NCBI GenBank assembly: GCA_021234155.1
Contig: JAJEKV010000102.1
Location: 537,979 to 601,978, forward strand
Length of the DNA: 64,000 nt
Source of the DNA: Isoetes taiwanensis
Lineage: Eukaryota; Streptophyta; Lycopodiopsida; Isoetales; Isoetaceae
Direction of reading: 5' to 3'
Below the pieces are notes generated by a model. The model was not told the origin of the DNA. It made no database searches and saw only the letters and a program-made list of their open reading frames with translations. A program made the position numbers and the translations under genes. Below are positions 33,100 to 44,789 of the stretch, one piece after another. The first letter of the stretch is position 1. Each line of letters begins with the position of its first letter.

Positions 33100-34752
33100 G
33101 GCCTGATGATCCGCGGTCCAACCGGAAATTCCTTCCTAAGAGGTAGTGCCTCCAAATTTTAACGCCTCGACAATAACCGCAGCAATTCCTCGATCAAGGC
33201 GTCGGGTAACGTTAAGCTTCGCCGTTTCATCTTCCTAGAGTCATACGCTATTACCCGCTTCTTCTTGCATGAGCACCGCACTGTGGCTATCTTTATTTTG
33301 GCGTCTGCCGCCACTAACTTGTCCTTCTCTCGGGTCCGGGTGGTCAAGGCGGGGCGGTTGTTGAGGCTTCCTTCAACAATTCAAAGCCCGCTTGTGCTTT
33401 CTTTGAGCCAATGGTTTGCCCAATTTTTTACCTTTTCCGTCAAGTCCGTTAGTGGGCTGCTATCTTTTGGGGTTCTTCACTAACTTCCTATAGTACCCGC
33501 TAGGCCAAGGATTCTGACCTCATAGACGTTCTTTGGCGCCGGCCATTGAATCACCGCTTCAATCTTGGCAGGATCCGTCGAGATTCCTTCCGCTGAAATC
33601 ACATGACCCAGGTATTCCACCTTCTGCATTGCGGCGGCACTTCGACAACCCCATGCATAACCGGTGCCTTCTCAACTTCTCGAGCACCCTTCTTACGTGT
33701 TGTGCATGTTCTTCAATGGATTTGCTATACACCAGAATGTCGTCAAAGAACACTATCACGAAGGTGTCCAAGAATTCCCTGAAGATGTCGTTCATGAGTC
33801 TCATGAACGTTGCTGGGGCATTTGATAGCCCAAATGGCATTACTGTGAACTCGTAATGCCCATACCTGGTCCTGAAGGCCGTTTTGTGGATGTCTTCTTC
33901 CTTTATCCTGATCTGATGATAACCTGACCTTAGGTCAATCTTGGAGAAGACTTTTGCCCCTTGGAGTTGATCCATCAAGTCGTCCGATCTGGGGAGTGCG
34001 TACTTGTTCTTGATGGTGTGCTTGTTCAATTGTCTGTAATCTATGCACATCCTCAAGCTGCCATCCTTCTTCTTGACAAAGAGGATGGGTGCCCCAAATG
34101 GTGAGACGCTAGGTCTAATGAAGCCTAGGTCGAGCAATTCTTGCAATTGCTTCTTTAGCTCCGTCAGTTCCTGCGTTGTCATTCTATACGGAGCCTTGCT
34201 CGTTGGCTTGGTTCCTGGTTCGAGTGCTATCTCGCACTCGAGTCCCCTGTAAGGAGGAAGTTGCTCGATCTCATCTGGGAAGAGATCGTGGAACTCCGTG
34301 ATCAAGTTGGCTATTTGCTTGGGCAACTTGCTGAGCACTTTGTCTTCCTTGCTTTCCTCCGACTCAGGTTCTTCAATCTCAAGTTTGAAGATTTATGCTA
34401 CCTGCTCGCTCTTGATTGACTTGAGTAGCTTCTTAATAGACATACACTGCATGATGGGAGCAACTTCTTTACCTGTGATCTCAATAACTTTGTCGTCGGG
34501 CGTTGTGAGGGTCACCTTCCGCTTTCCACAGTCAATGATGGCCCCTACTGGTCCAAGGTACTCCATTCCTATTATCAGGTCGTACTTGCCGATGTCCATT
34601 ACTTCTGCTCCCATCGAGATATTAATTTCTGGCAAGTCAATGTCGAAATTGATCCTCTTCCCTGCCGTTTGTCTTATTGCTCCGCTCGCCAAGATTACGG
34701 GCCTTGGCATGGACTTTAAGGGTTTAAACTTCAATATGAAGCACAATTTCAT
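33100..34752 (-). pseudogene. Protease tail, reverse transcriptase and RNase H of chromovirus pol
   Basis: The segment at 34393-34752 holds the C-terminal part of the retropepsin (KYDLIIGMEYLGPVGAIIDC), but its DTG active site lies upstream and is absent. A TAA at 34393-34395 is in frame with the following reverse transcriptase. That has [76 protein letters not shown] and the catalytic [10 protein letters not shown] (FFDD variant of YxDD). The frame breaks near 33640. RNase H remnants (VIAYDSRKMKRRSLT near 33240) are spread over several frames down to about 33100. The nominal start at 34338 is GTG and has no biological meaning. Confidence 0.85.
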
Positions 34753-35100
34753 TAAAATGAGAAATTTCGTGATTCCAATTAGGAACGAAAATCCTTTTTA
34801 GTCAAATTTATGCCAATTTTTTGAGCAATTATGGCGCCATTTAAAAAAAATATGCATCTAAAGTGCCATTTATTGGCGCCATTAAAAATTCTAGCATTGC
34901 ATAAAATGAAGCTGGAGAAACATAACATCACAAAAATAGTTAAAAATTCCGAATTCATAGATTTGCATATTAAAAAATTTGCCAAAACAGGCAAGGACTC
35001 GGAAGAGGCAGCCTGTATACAAGAGTATTAGTGTACAATTTACATTATTTTCATACAAAATTCGTGGTTCCTCATCAGAACAGGCTCCACAATAGGATCA
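34753..35100. other. AT-rich junction with GGCGCCATTT motifs
   Basis: ATGGCGCCATTT occurs near 34830 and TTGGCGCCATT near 34874. No coding sequence recognised. Confidence 0.4.
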
Positions 35101-36699
35101 GTTCCGTATGGCGTGGGCCATGGCTAGAAGAAGCAACCATAGGATCTCCCGTAAAGCTCTCGAACGCCTGTGGCAGTTGAAATTGGGATCATCAAGAATG
35201 TCCATATTGAATTGTGTATTCTTGATCACATCATAGTCCACATCGGGTGGAGCTTGGGCATCTCTCGGATTTGGTGGATCTACAGCCTTCTTCAACTATA
35301 GCAGGTGGTCTCTCTCCACAGAACAACTGCGATGGTAGGATTCAAAAGAGGGCGGTCAAGCCTATCAAGAATCCCCTTTAGGCACTCATGCTTAAGCCGG
35401 TCACTTAATGCAAAATCTCTTATTCAAAGAATGAAGCCCGCCAAAAGAACCACAGGAAAAGTAATCAAACACCCCTCGTTCTCGGCGGTACCATTTTCTC
35501 GACGCAGGTAATGCGAGCATGTAGCAGACCCACCTGGTTTCTCATAATTATGTCCCCCGGCAAGCCTTGCTACCAGACCGGAACTGGCTGCTGCAGAGCT
35601 TCCCCGCCATAGCCTCCTGGCCTCCCGCCTTCGTCTTCTTCGTTAGGGCATGTGAACCGGTGGCGGTTCTTGAGGATGATCGTTGAAGGGGAACTTGAGG
35701 TCAATAACTTCGACAGAGGACCTTCAAAGGGCTGAATCTTTGTGGCATACACTAGTGAATGGGCCTCCCGAACTCCCTCGGGGAGGCGGATTCTTGTATT
35801 CGCCCTCATACATGCCAATATAAACTCCGGATCGGGAATCCGGATCATCCAATACGATGAAATCAAAAAGTTGTGCTCCGCCTTGCAAAGACTACTATCC
35901 AAAAAGAATCACCGTGGTGTTCTTTTACCAGTATTAAAGAAATTTGTTAGTGTGGTTTTGTCCCACATTGGAAATATGCCTCTAGTGTCCGTGGCAATCA
36001 AGGATACGGGTACAGAGTGCAAACAACTTGTCCCTTTGTCGTCGTTAGTTCAACTTCGAACGGAAGTCTTCAAGATCCTCTCTCTTCAAGACAAAGATTA
36101 TGTGATGAATCTTGCCAAGGCGGGTGGCACGTTATCGAAAAATGCCTTCCTTGCCCACTCCGGTTTCAACCCACTTACTATGCAAGGTGGCCATGGAAAT
36201 CAGGGTCTCAGATCCTCGAAGCCCTAAGATCGCAAGATCGAGATCGCTGAAGGACTTGAACTTCCTCGAGGAAAATTATCCTTCACGTATGCAAAAATCT
36301 CCTTCTTCAAGAAAGATATGGATCTTAGTGTCTTTGCCCTTGCCTTGAAGAATTGCTTACCCAGATAATCACTAGTGACCTTGACGAAGGTCTTCCCATC
36401 CAAAGACTTCCCCGAATGTAACCCGACAGCCTTCGTAGTCCATACCCCTCATGCACCTCGTAGGTCCGACCAAGTAGTCGATTCTTTTGCCCATTCATGT
36501 AATAGTTTGTCCCTTTGTTGTCTTTTTAGCTTGCAAGATTTCCACAAGTTCCATAGGGACACTAATAACTGAAAAATATCCTCCGCATGAAGACCCACGG
36601 GTTGAAATCTTTAGGATGCTTACCACGCATGGTAACTTCAGCGTGAGCCGATAACGCCGGAAACAACAAGAAGTTAGACTTGAACATTTAATGAGCAAA

Positions 36700-36808
36700 T
36701 GGGCCGCGGGCGCCATTTGGTGAGGAAATGGGCCGTGGCGCCATTTGGTGAGGAAATGGCGCCGCGGGGCTGCGTTTAGGAATAAAATGGCGCCATGGCG
36801 CCATTTCA
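36700..36808. repeat. Cluster of GGCGCCATTT motifs
   Basis: Four variants of AAATGGCGCC or GGCGCCATTT occur within 110 bp. The last (about 36784-36808) is a nearly complete copy of the palindrome found at 38958-39198. Confidence 0.7.
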
Positions 36809-37639
36809 TAATCTTGCGTAAAATTAAAACATGTACCTTGTATGGTTCTCGAGCGAGATTGCCCCCGCCCCGATGGATCAGGCTTCCCCGCATAGAGCAT
36901 ATTGTCGCCGCAGTGGGTTATGTTATCAATGAATGGCTCTTTGAAAATAGTCTTCGCAGTGGGATATCATTGACTTCACAACCGAAGCTGCAGGCAGTAT
37001 TCCTCGTTCGATGGATCGTGCCGACAACACTCTCGGCAATTCCGTTGAAGATAAATCTTTGACATTTGCTCTTGGGACTTTGGTGTGCCGAAGTCTTCTA
37101 CATACAAGTTGAGCAGCCATAATGAATGATTACCATTCACTATATAATAGTGCATCCCCATGAGGTCATCCTCGGTTTTCCAAGGGACCGCTTTGTTTGT
37201 GAGGGGATTGAATGGAATCACATCGTGCGGAGTGAAGACGGATGTGGGTCTCTCCGAAAGGACTCCACCAAAGTTTTGACGTGCTCCATATTCCTTGGTC
37301 TAGATGTCGATTTGCTGGTCCTTGATATAATTTGAACACGCCTATTTTTTAATGAATGTGACACCGAGAGGAAACAGATGCCTGATCGTGAATTTTTTGC
37401 GGTGTATTCTCTGGGCCGTCTTTTCCTCTTCCTCGACCTTTCCCACCAAGATTTTGCGGTGCACCTCTAGCAAGTGCCGAGCTATTCTTAATGTGAGCTT
37501 CTTTGGCTCTAGCTTCTTAATGGGGACCCTTTTGGCGGTGTGTCCGCAGGATCCTCGCTATGCCTTGGGCTCTGGAGGTTCACCACCACTTCTAGGACTT
37601 CCAAGCAGGACTTGGAGTCGGAGGCGCCTCCTTGTTTTT

Positions 37640-37960
37640 TGGTGTCCTCTCCTTCTCAAGGGTCTCCGGCCAGGCTTCTTCTTTTTCCCATCCGTTTCCT
37701 CCGTCTCCACTTCCTTTCCCTCCGTTTCCTGGTCGCCTTTTCCTTCCTTCCGCCCCTTGCCTTCCCTATCCTTTTTTTCTTTCCTTGCCCTTTTCTTTTT
37801 CCTTCTTTTTCCTCTTTTCTTTATCTTCCTTCTCTTTTCTTTTCCTTCTCTTTCTTTTCCTTCTCTTCCTTTTCCTTCTCTTCCTTTTCTTTAGATTGTT
37901 TCTTTTCCTTCTTTTTCCATATCGGATCTTTGTGATCCTTTCTCTTAACTTTCCTCTTGC
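37640..37960. repeat. Pyrimidine-rich low-complexity tract
   Basis: About 320 bp of TTCCTTCTC-type sequence on the plus strand. On the minus strand it would encode the Lys/Arg/Glu-rich part of the decayed gene, so it may be an expanded coding tract. Confidence 0.7.
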
Positions 37961-38957
37961 CCCGCCTTTCCTTCCTCCGGTTCTGGACATCTTCAAGAGA
38001 AGATGAGGAGTCTTTTGTTTACCGCAGTGTATCCCTAGGTTGTCTTGTCTTCTTCTTGCTCACTTTGTTTTTAGCGGGGCCGCGGTCCACAATGGCGGTA
38101 GTTTTCGGCTGGCTATTGCCTTGAATCGAATGAAGGCGAAGTTTTTCGACTCGTTCATCCGATTCGCGAAGAATCATAAAGCCCCCTCAAGATTTCTTGT
38201 GGACCTTTGATGTCGCCTTCTTCAAAGTCAAGCACGGCCAGCGCTTCCAGCCTTTGCTTTTCTTCAACCGCCTACATTTGCAATGCTAAAAAATTATTAC
38301 TGATGGGATCATAAAACTTCCAGTCCACATAGTACACAATTATTTCTCTTCGCTAAAAGTATCTTCACAGACCACCCGGATCCAATCCTTTTTTTTTTTT
38401 TGGCAACCAACTTCATTTGGACCAAGATACCGGCTGGTAAATGCCTACTGTTTTCGTGGTTCTGCTTCCCTTATAAGGAGGAGGCAGAGTTTCTTCTTCA
38501 ATCTCCTTTAGAGCCCTCAGAAAGAGGGGCTCACCCGCATTACTTCCATGCACCAGCACTCGCCTATCAAAGATCATAGTCCGGTCGGATTGAAATTGTG
38601 TTTCCGCACGAAGATAGCCGCAACAAAGAGGCATCAAAGAACAAAGAGGCATCAAGAAATGGTTTGAAAAGCAAAGCGCAACAATAGGTTGTGGTTGGCA
38701 AATGGCGCCGTGGGCCATTTGTATCAGTCCAAATGCATAAGCACGAGGTCGATCGTATGCCTATCCCTCGCTTGTCGAAGTTTTTTCCACCCAAGCCAAA
38801 CCACTCCCCTTCGCAATATTCGAGGAAGATGGTTCGAAGGAGAGTGGATCGGACTGGGTGGAGGCACCTGCGATTCGTAGGAGATACCACAACAGAACAA
38901 GCAGACAGACCAGATGACTAGGCAAACAACAAGTTCCCAATGTATGCTAATAGACAT

Positions 38958-39198
38958 CAAATGGCGCCATGGCGCCATTTGCCAACAACAAGGCCCTATG
39001 GTAAGCTAATACACATCAAATGGCGCCATGGCGCCATTTGCCAACAACAAGTCCCAAATGTATGCTAATACACATCAAATGGCGCCATGGCGCCATTTGC
39101 CAACAACAAGACCCTATGGTAAGCTACCAGGCATCCTAAAGTAAGCTAAGACTCCTAAAGTGCACTCAATCATCCAAATGGCGCCATGGCGCCATTTG
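38958..39198. repeat. Tandem array of four perfect 24-bp palindromes
   Basis: CAAATGGCGCCA joined directly to its reverse complement occurs at 38958-38981, 39017-39040, 39076-39099 and 39175-39198. The first three lie in a 59-bp tandem unit with CCAACAACAAG and TAAGCTAATACACAT. A decayed fifth copy lies near 39235. Each holds two GGCGCC sites around one CCATGG. Confidence 0.9.
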
Positions 39199-39469
39199 TC
39201 AACTATAAGACCCTAAAGTGGTTACCAGGCATCTAAATAGCGCGGTGGCGCCATTTAGCCCAAACAAACAATGCAAGTAGACGACATACCTGTCCCTTGA
39301 GGTAAGCTAGCTTCTGTCTCCACATTTTGTTGAGCTCCAGAATTGTCCATTTCCATTTCGCGCGCCTTGAATTTGGTCCGAAAACCGGTGTGTATCTAGA
39401 TGTGTTGAGGCGCTGAACTGCGGGGAAATGGCGCCAGAAATCACTGAAAAAAAAGGATGAAAAAGGGTT

Positions 39470-39740
39470 GCTTTAGGCGCTGGGCGCTAGGCGCTGGCGG
39501 CTAGGCGCTGGGCGCTGGCGGCTAAGGTCGAGGCGCTGGGAGCTGGAATCGAAAACGAATAAAGCGAATGAGAAGCTTCAGAAAAACAGGCGGCCAACTA
39601 GGGCCCATCGCTGTCCAGGCGCCCATGCCCGTGGCGGTCCAGGCGCCCATGCCCGCCCAGCCGCCCACGCCCACGCCCAGCCGCCCCAGCCGCCCACTCC
39701 CGCCCATGCCCGTGGCGGTCCAGGCGCCCATGCCCGCCAC
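39470..39740. repeat. GC-rich minisatellite (GGCGCTGGGCGCTAGGC, CGCCCATGCCC)
   Basis: Two adjoining arrays. GGCGCT-type decamers span 39475-39540. From 39600 to 39740, GCGCCCATGCCCG and GTGGCGGTCCAG units repeat. The open frames across them are low-complexity artefacts. Confidence 0.75.
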
Positions 39741-40589
39741 AATTCGAATTTTGAAATTCGAATATTTCCCGCCTAAACGCCCGCCCGCCCAAATTTGAAC
39801 ATAAAATTCAAAATTCCCGCCCGCCCGCAATTAACATAAAAGTCAAAATTCCCGCCCGTATATTGAAATTTGACTGCCACCTGTCCAAATTTGAATCGTC
39901 CGTTTTGAAAATTGTACTTTGCCTTTAAAGCTCCCTCTTTGCCGCCGTGCTCCCACTTAATGCGACCATGCCACGACGCAGACGTTTTCGTGCACGGTTC
40001 AGGCGCTTTCGAATGTTTTCGTCGTCTCGGCTACATTTCCGCGATAAGGCGCTTCTTTTCTCAGCGCCTAGGCAGAAACTTTGCAAGGCGATGCGTCTTC
40101 GTCGGCGCTTTCTTCTTGGCTCACGAAATCCTGTGTGATTCTTGGCGCTTTTCTTCTTGGCTTTTAATCCTCCTTCTTCTTCGAATCTTTCTTGGCGCTT
40201 TCTTCTTGGCTCTTCTTGGCGCATTCTTACGCCAATATATCCGCTGGGATCAGCTTCATTTTCCCCGTTTCTATTCATCGCTCCAGACATACCACTATGG
40301 ATCTATCTAATATCAAGTAAGTCCACTGTTTCTGGTATAAATTCTGTTCTATTGCTGCCATGTGTATAGAGTGTTCAAATGCTGACATTAATGCTGCTAG
40401 GACACAGAACCTTGGTTTCAATTGCAAAGTTGGCATGGGGTGCCCATGTTATGCATGCCTGCTCTTATTGACACATATACAACAATGGGAGCAAGAATGC
40501 ATAACATAGGCACCTCGCGGTAGATTTTGTGATGGAGTTAAGCCATTTGGTGGAAATGGTGTTGATCAAATGGCCATGGTGCCTATTTG
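39741..40589 (+). other. GC-rich leader region with TTGGCGC repeats
   Basis: CTTGGCGCTTTCTTCTTGGCTC-like phrases recur four times between about 40100 and 40230. A short Arg-rich frame (63 codons) starts at the ATG at 39968. At 40296 an ATG opens six codons that run to a good donor (ATCAA|GTAAGT). This could be the first exon of the plus-strand gene whose remains start near 41 kb, but I cannot show the join. Confidence 0.3.
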
Positions 40590-40718
40590 GTCGAAATGGT
40601 GTTTGGATCAAATGGCCATATAGCCATTTGATCCAAATTCACACCTATGGCACATTCATAGGTGTGAATTTGGATCAAATGGCTTTATGGCGCCATTTGA
40701 TCCAAACACTATTTCGAC
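40590..40718. repeat. 129-bp hairpin with ~60-bp arms
   Basis: The arm at 40590-40649 (GTCGAAATGGTGTTTGG... CACCTATG) faces its imperfect reverse complement at 40657-40718 around a seven-base loop, GCACATT. The arms themselves contain smaller GGCCAT/GGCGCCAT palindromes, so the structure is nested. It looks like a foldback built from the same motif family as 38958-39198. Confidence 0.75.
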
Positions 40719-41019
40719 TAAAATGGGCCATGGCGCCATTTGATCCAAGTGTTCACCGTTACACCAAATGGCGCCATGGTGCCATTTAGCTCCAAATTTG
40801 GACCAAAATTTATACTTTTGTACTAAATAGCCATTTTATTTTTATTTTTGCTTATTTTTCCTCTATTTCATATGTTCAAAAGTATCGCCTTGCTTGATTG
40901 AAACAGTTTAATTTTCCCTGCACAACCTATTAAAATTTGAGGGACAATTGTTGCCCGGGGACATATTTTGAATAGAACCACTCTTCATGGGAAGGAAATA
41001 GATCCTTCAAATGTAGCAA

Positions 41020-44000
41020 TTGAGGTCACGGAGTCCGCGGATCCCATCGACAGAGCTTCCAGCCCTCGTGGAGGGGCAGATAACATTGGTGAAGCAAAGA
41101 GGGCACATTCATTCAAAGTGGCCTAAGAGGGATGTAAAACCAAATGAGTGGCCCTCAAGTGAAGATACGCCTTCGAGATCCCTCAATTTGCCCTCTTCAC
41201 AAGAGGATTCATCTAGTAGTCCATCCACAAGAGTCACGGACATCGGGCTTTCATCGCTCACCGTGGTGAACCAAGCAACACAAAGAACAAATGAAGAAGA
41301 CGAGATAGTAGAGGAGATTGAGGTCATGAGAATCTAGCTGCCCGCCTTGGTCTCAGGTTGTTTAAGCCTGAAGATGAGACAGCCTACTACTCCGCAACAG
41401 ATCTACTAGGTTTGCCATGCTACATTCTTCACTCCTCAAGACCGGATCTAAATATTCTGGAGGCTAATATAGTCTTTAGTGATCCTCGGGATGCTATAGA
41501 CGATGAGTTCTTGGGTGTATCAAAGGTCGGCTTTTGGGTAACATAATAGATCCAACGGGAAACCAAAATATCAGTCATGTCATGCTTAGCCGAGAGGCCT
41601 ATAGCTAATCAGCCTAGTAACCCGGGAGACCCATGTCGTTTTGCTTCATGATGGTAGGGAGTTTCACAACATTTACAAGCTCTTGCTGCTCCTCGAACAT
41701 GATGATTTAGAAGTTGAGTGCTTGGAAGCTGATGTTGAGAAGCAATTCAAGAGGAAAAGGAAATATACATATGTGAAGAGGGTCGAGGGAACCAAAGGGG
41801 ATGGCAAGGAGGAGAGGATGTGCGCTTCCAAGGCAATTAAGAGTGATCTAAAATCAACATGCTGCAAGGACTTAATGTGTCAAAAACCGAGCCGACAAAA
41901 AAGTATGTGCCTTAAGAAAAGAATTTTATTCTCAATCAAGCAAAGGCTGTGATTACGCTTTGTTTTTGATGTGTTGAGTGTAACTTATACAGGCGTCGGA
42001 GGCGAAAAAGTAGTGGTCCGTGGAGTGGAGGTCACACCGCGATGGCGCTGCGGGTTTTAGGAGTTGCTCACCACGCTTTATAGTTGGAGGAAGAGGTTCG
42101 AAAGTTAGGTGGAAAACGGCTGTGAGCATGGTAATACTGTGCTCTAAGAAGCCTAGATCCTGCGGACACTAGCTACGTAAAGTGTGCTTGATACCTTCAT
42201 TAGTGAGAATGCAGAGAGCATTCCACATAGAAGCAAAAAGGAAAGGATGATATAAGGGAGAATGTTCGCAAAACTTCCTTCCATCCTTAATAAGAAGAGC
42301 ATACATAAGGAGGTGGGCTGCGTGGTGGAAAGAATTGAAGAGAAAACCTTGTACAATATTTGCCCCTTTAGCAAAAATACAAAGATTTCCGGGTAACATA
42401 TGTTGGAACAACGTAAATTGGAAAGAACAAAAGATATAAGGAGAGGCAAAACCTTCAATTCAATATTGGCATTGGCGCAATATTATATTATCACATCGCT
42501 CGCCGTAAAGTCACCTCCTCGCGATAATACATGATAAGATGGATCAGGTCAAAACACTCACACCAAGAAGTCACCATCTCGCGAAAAGTCTGCTTTGGAG
42601 AGGAGATCGCTTGAAGAGCAAAATTTGACAGAGCATTGACACATGGTCATGGTGGACGGGCTTATGGCCATTTCTCTCTTGATCTTTGGAAGGATGACTC
42701 AAACTTTCATGTTGGATCACTTTCTAGGATCCTACACTATCTTGAGTTGCCTAAGAAGACAAGTGTGGTGATTTGTGTGGAAGCGTAACTACGATTGCAA
42801 ATTGATGCAAGCCCTAAAAGATACTCGACCACCGCAACATAAGCTAGTGCATTACACAAGAGAAGATGCCTTCATCTTCTAGTGCCAACTTAGAAGGCTT
42901 CAATCCTCTTCCTCAAATCTCTACTTACAGCTTGGATAATGCATCGGGTCAAAATAAAATAGATATGTGTTCTCCTACCTCTCTTATTTGACATGGCTTA
43001 AGGTATTCGATGAGATTCGTGTTGGCTTCATGATGGTTGGGCACACTCATGACGATATTGATGCATTGTTTGGGAACTTTTTCGACGTTAATGAGTTCAT
43101 CGGATGCTCTAACTTTGCCTCGAAAGTTGCTTTTACTTGTTTAGCAAGTGCAATGCAAAGTCTCCCTGCTCCATATTTTGTGGATGAAGTTCCGCATTGA
43201 AAGGCTTTGTCAAGGGATATATCCCGATAAGGGCCAACGCCTAAACGTGCCATACCGAGCCATTGCTATTCGATTTAAAATGGATGGGAAATGGCCCATT
43301 ATGCAATATAAGATGCGGCCAACCCATAAAGAGTGGATTCCAGAAAATGGAATAAGAATGTGGAAGGAGGATGAAAATGGTGAGCCAACGTTACCAACGT
43401 GGGTGCCTAAAAATATCCCTCCAAGGAAGACATTGAAAGATCTCCCCGGCCCGCGCGACAAAGACGGCAAGTACATAGCATTATGGAATTCCTTCGCGAA
43501 AAATCAAGAAGATAGTGTGTTTGCACGACAAAGACAAAGCAACTATGGATTACCGAACGAGATTCTTTTGTGTTTGGAAGATGTATCTCCGTGATCGACC
43601 TCAAAATGATAACTTTTGGTTATGCATGACAAGGCAAGAACCTCTACAAGTCGCATTTACTCCGTGAGGTCGATGAAGAAGCTGTGCTTGTAAGACCTTT
43701 GCCTACATATTGTGGGCCAGCAGATGGGCCCAAAGGTTGCCTATGGATGAGTTCGATCCTCATGCACATGTTACTAAAGGTATGTTTGTTTTAGTCCGAC
43801 TCGAGAGACGATGAAACTCCAACGTGGTTGGGCTTTTACGTAAGAAGATGCCATCCTAGATCCGTAGTCTACCAATTATGGTCACATTTATGTATCATGG
43901 TGGATGCCCGTTGGTCGTGACTATACAGGTTGCTTAACTAAACGTTGGCGACCCAATCCATCGATCCATCAAGGTATGAGAAGTTAGATGCCATACATTA

Positions 44001-44079
44001 TGCATGGGATGCAAATGGCAAAAAGACCAAGACTGCTCAGATTCCAAAATACATTGTTGACATGTGGGGGACATAGCAT
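41020..44079 (+). pseudogene. DUF7869-like (LDN...GHTHxDID) protein relic
   Basis: Coding blocks follow on the plus strand. PDLNILEANIVFSDPRDA is near 41440. A Cys-rich block (STCCKDLMCQ ... MCLKK) is near 41850-41920. Near 42940-43080 lie LDNASGQNK, then, after a one-base deletion, RYVFSYLSYLTWLKVFDEI and VGFMMVGHTHDDIDALFG. Then follow MQYKMRPTHKEWIPENG, WVPKNIPPRKTLKDLPGP (43.3-43.5 kb) and finally HYAWDANGKKTKTAQIPKY before a TAG at 44077-44079. LDN-x(4)-NK and GHTHxDIDxxF are hallmarks of a high-copy eukaryotic family of unknown function, DUF7869, common in mosses, lycophytes, ferns and aquatic animals. Its abundance suggests transposon carriage. The Asp and His/Asp clusters look like a metal-binding or nuclease site, which is inference. 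Several frame breaks and stops show that it is inactive. Confidence 0.55.
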
Positions 44080-44611
44080 TAGCTAAAAGCTCTCAATCTC
44101 ACCATGTTTCGATAATCATGTATGTAATTTCTTTTGCTATAATACTTAAGCATTTTGGACAATTAATACGTTGTCGATACATCCTAATTTATGCTTATAC
44201 TAACATCCTTACATCTATTATAATAGGTGTTTAATACACATCATTACATCCGATGCACACATTATTGATGGCATACATATAATTTAGATGCACATATTAT
44301 TGATGGCATTATAGAGTCGATGATTCACTCATCATCAATCCCGCTATTGTGATCGTGATTCACCGTGAGGCATGGCGCCGTGAACCCAAAGAAGATGGAT
44401 CACAACACGAGTAAGGCCGGGCAATCACACTCACGACCTTACGCTTTGGATTGTAAGTAGGATCCAAATTTTAACACCTTTATGTATGCAGCGATTAATA
44501 TCATTGTAGCTCATGGAGCAAAGAATGGTCTCAAACCGATCATCATAAATATTATAAGCCATGATGGGAGATGAATGACTTCACGAATGGAGCTGCTTTT
44601 ATAGTCGTTAT

Positions 44612-44735
44612 AGAATTATTGGTATAATACTTCAAGATTATTGGTATTATACGCGGAGCATTATTGGTATTATATCGTCAAAGATTATTGGTATTATACT
44701 TCAACATTATTGGTATTATACTTCAACATTATTGA
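44612..44735 (+). repeat. Minisatellite of ATTATTGGTATTATAC
   Basis: Five units of about 22-27 bp, ATTATTGGTATTATA(C/T) plus a short variable piece such as TTCAAC or GCGGAGC. Confidence 0.85.
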
Positions 44736-44789
44736 TTCGTAGCTATAAATTCTTTTTACCTTGTTTTCACTTCTCACTTTTCATCCTTG

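Larger units (their letters stand above)
31423..34752 (-). mobile_element. Ty3/gypsy chromovirus, internal region
   Basis: Reading down the minus strand, the order is protease tail, reverse transcriptase, RNase H, integrase, GPY/F module, chromodomain. This is the Ty3/gypsy order, and the terminal chromodomain places it among chromoviruses, whose chromodomains direct insertion into particular chromatin. Gag, the protease active site, the primer-binding site and both LTRs were not found. The 5' side is cut near 34750, where the sequence turns AT-rich with GGCGCCATTT motifs. Confidence 0.85.
35100..38890 (-). pseudogene. Decayed unrecognised gene, Lys-rich middle, YYIVNGNHS motif
   Basis: Protein-like stretches follow one another down the minus strand in changing frames. 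They are FDRRVLVHGSNAGEPLF then LRALKEIEEETLPPPYKG (38.4-38.6 kb), a Lys/Arg/Glu-rich stretch (37.7-38.0 kb), KFTIRHLFPLGVTFIKK (about 37.36-37.41 kb), HDVIPFNPLTNKAVPWK then MGMHYYIVNGNHS (37.1-37.2 kb), VLSARSIERGILPAAS (near 37.0 kb), KPEWARKAFFDNVPPALARF (near 36.1 kb) and IPDPEFILACMRANTRIRLP (near 35.8 kb). The YYIVNGNHS part faintly recalls GxHR-type ParB or sulfiredoxin-fold motifs. That is a guess. Spacing suggests introns, and the GGCGCC palindromes sit in the gaps. It may be a transposon-borne gene or a dead host gene. Confidence 0.3.

Noticed and set aside
37352-38006. Hydrophobic Ser/Phe/Leu-rich plus-strand frames resembling membrane proteins
   Set aside because: They come from the pyrimidine-rich tract. 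The minus strand reading fits the decayed Lys-rich gene better.
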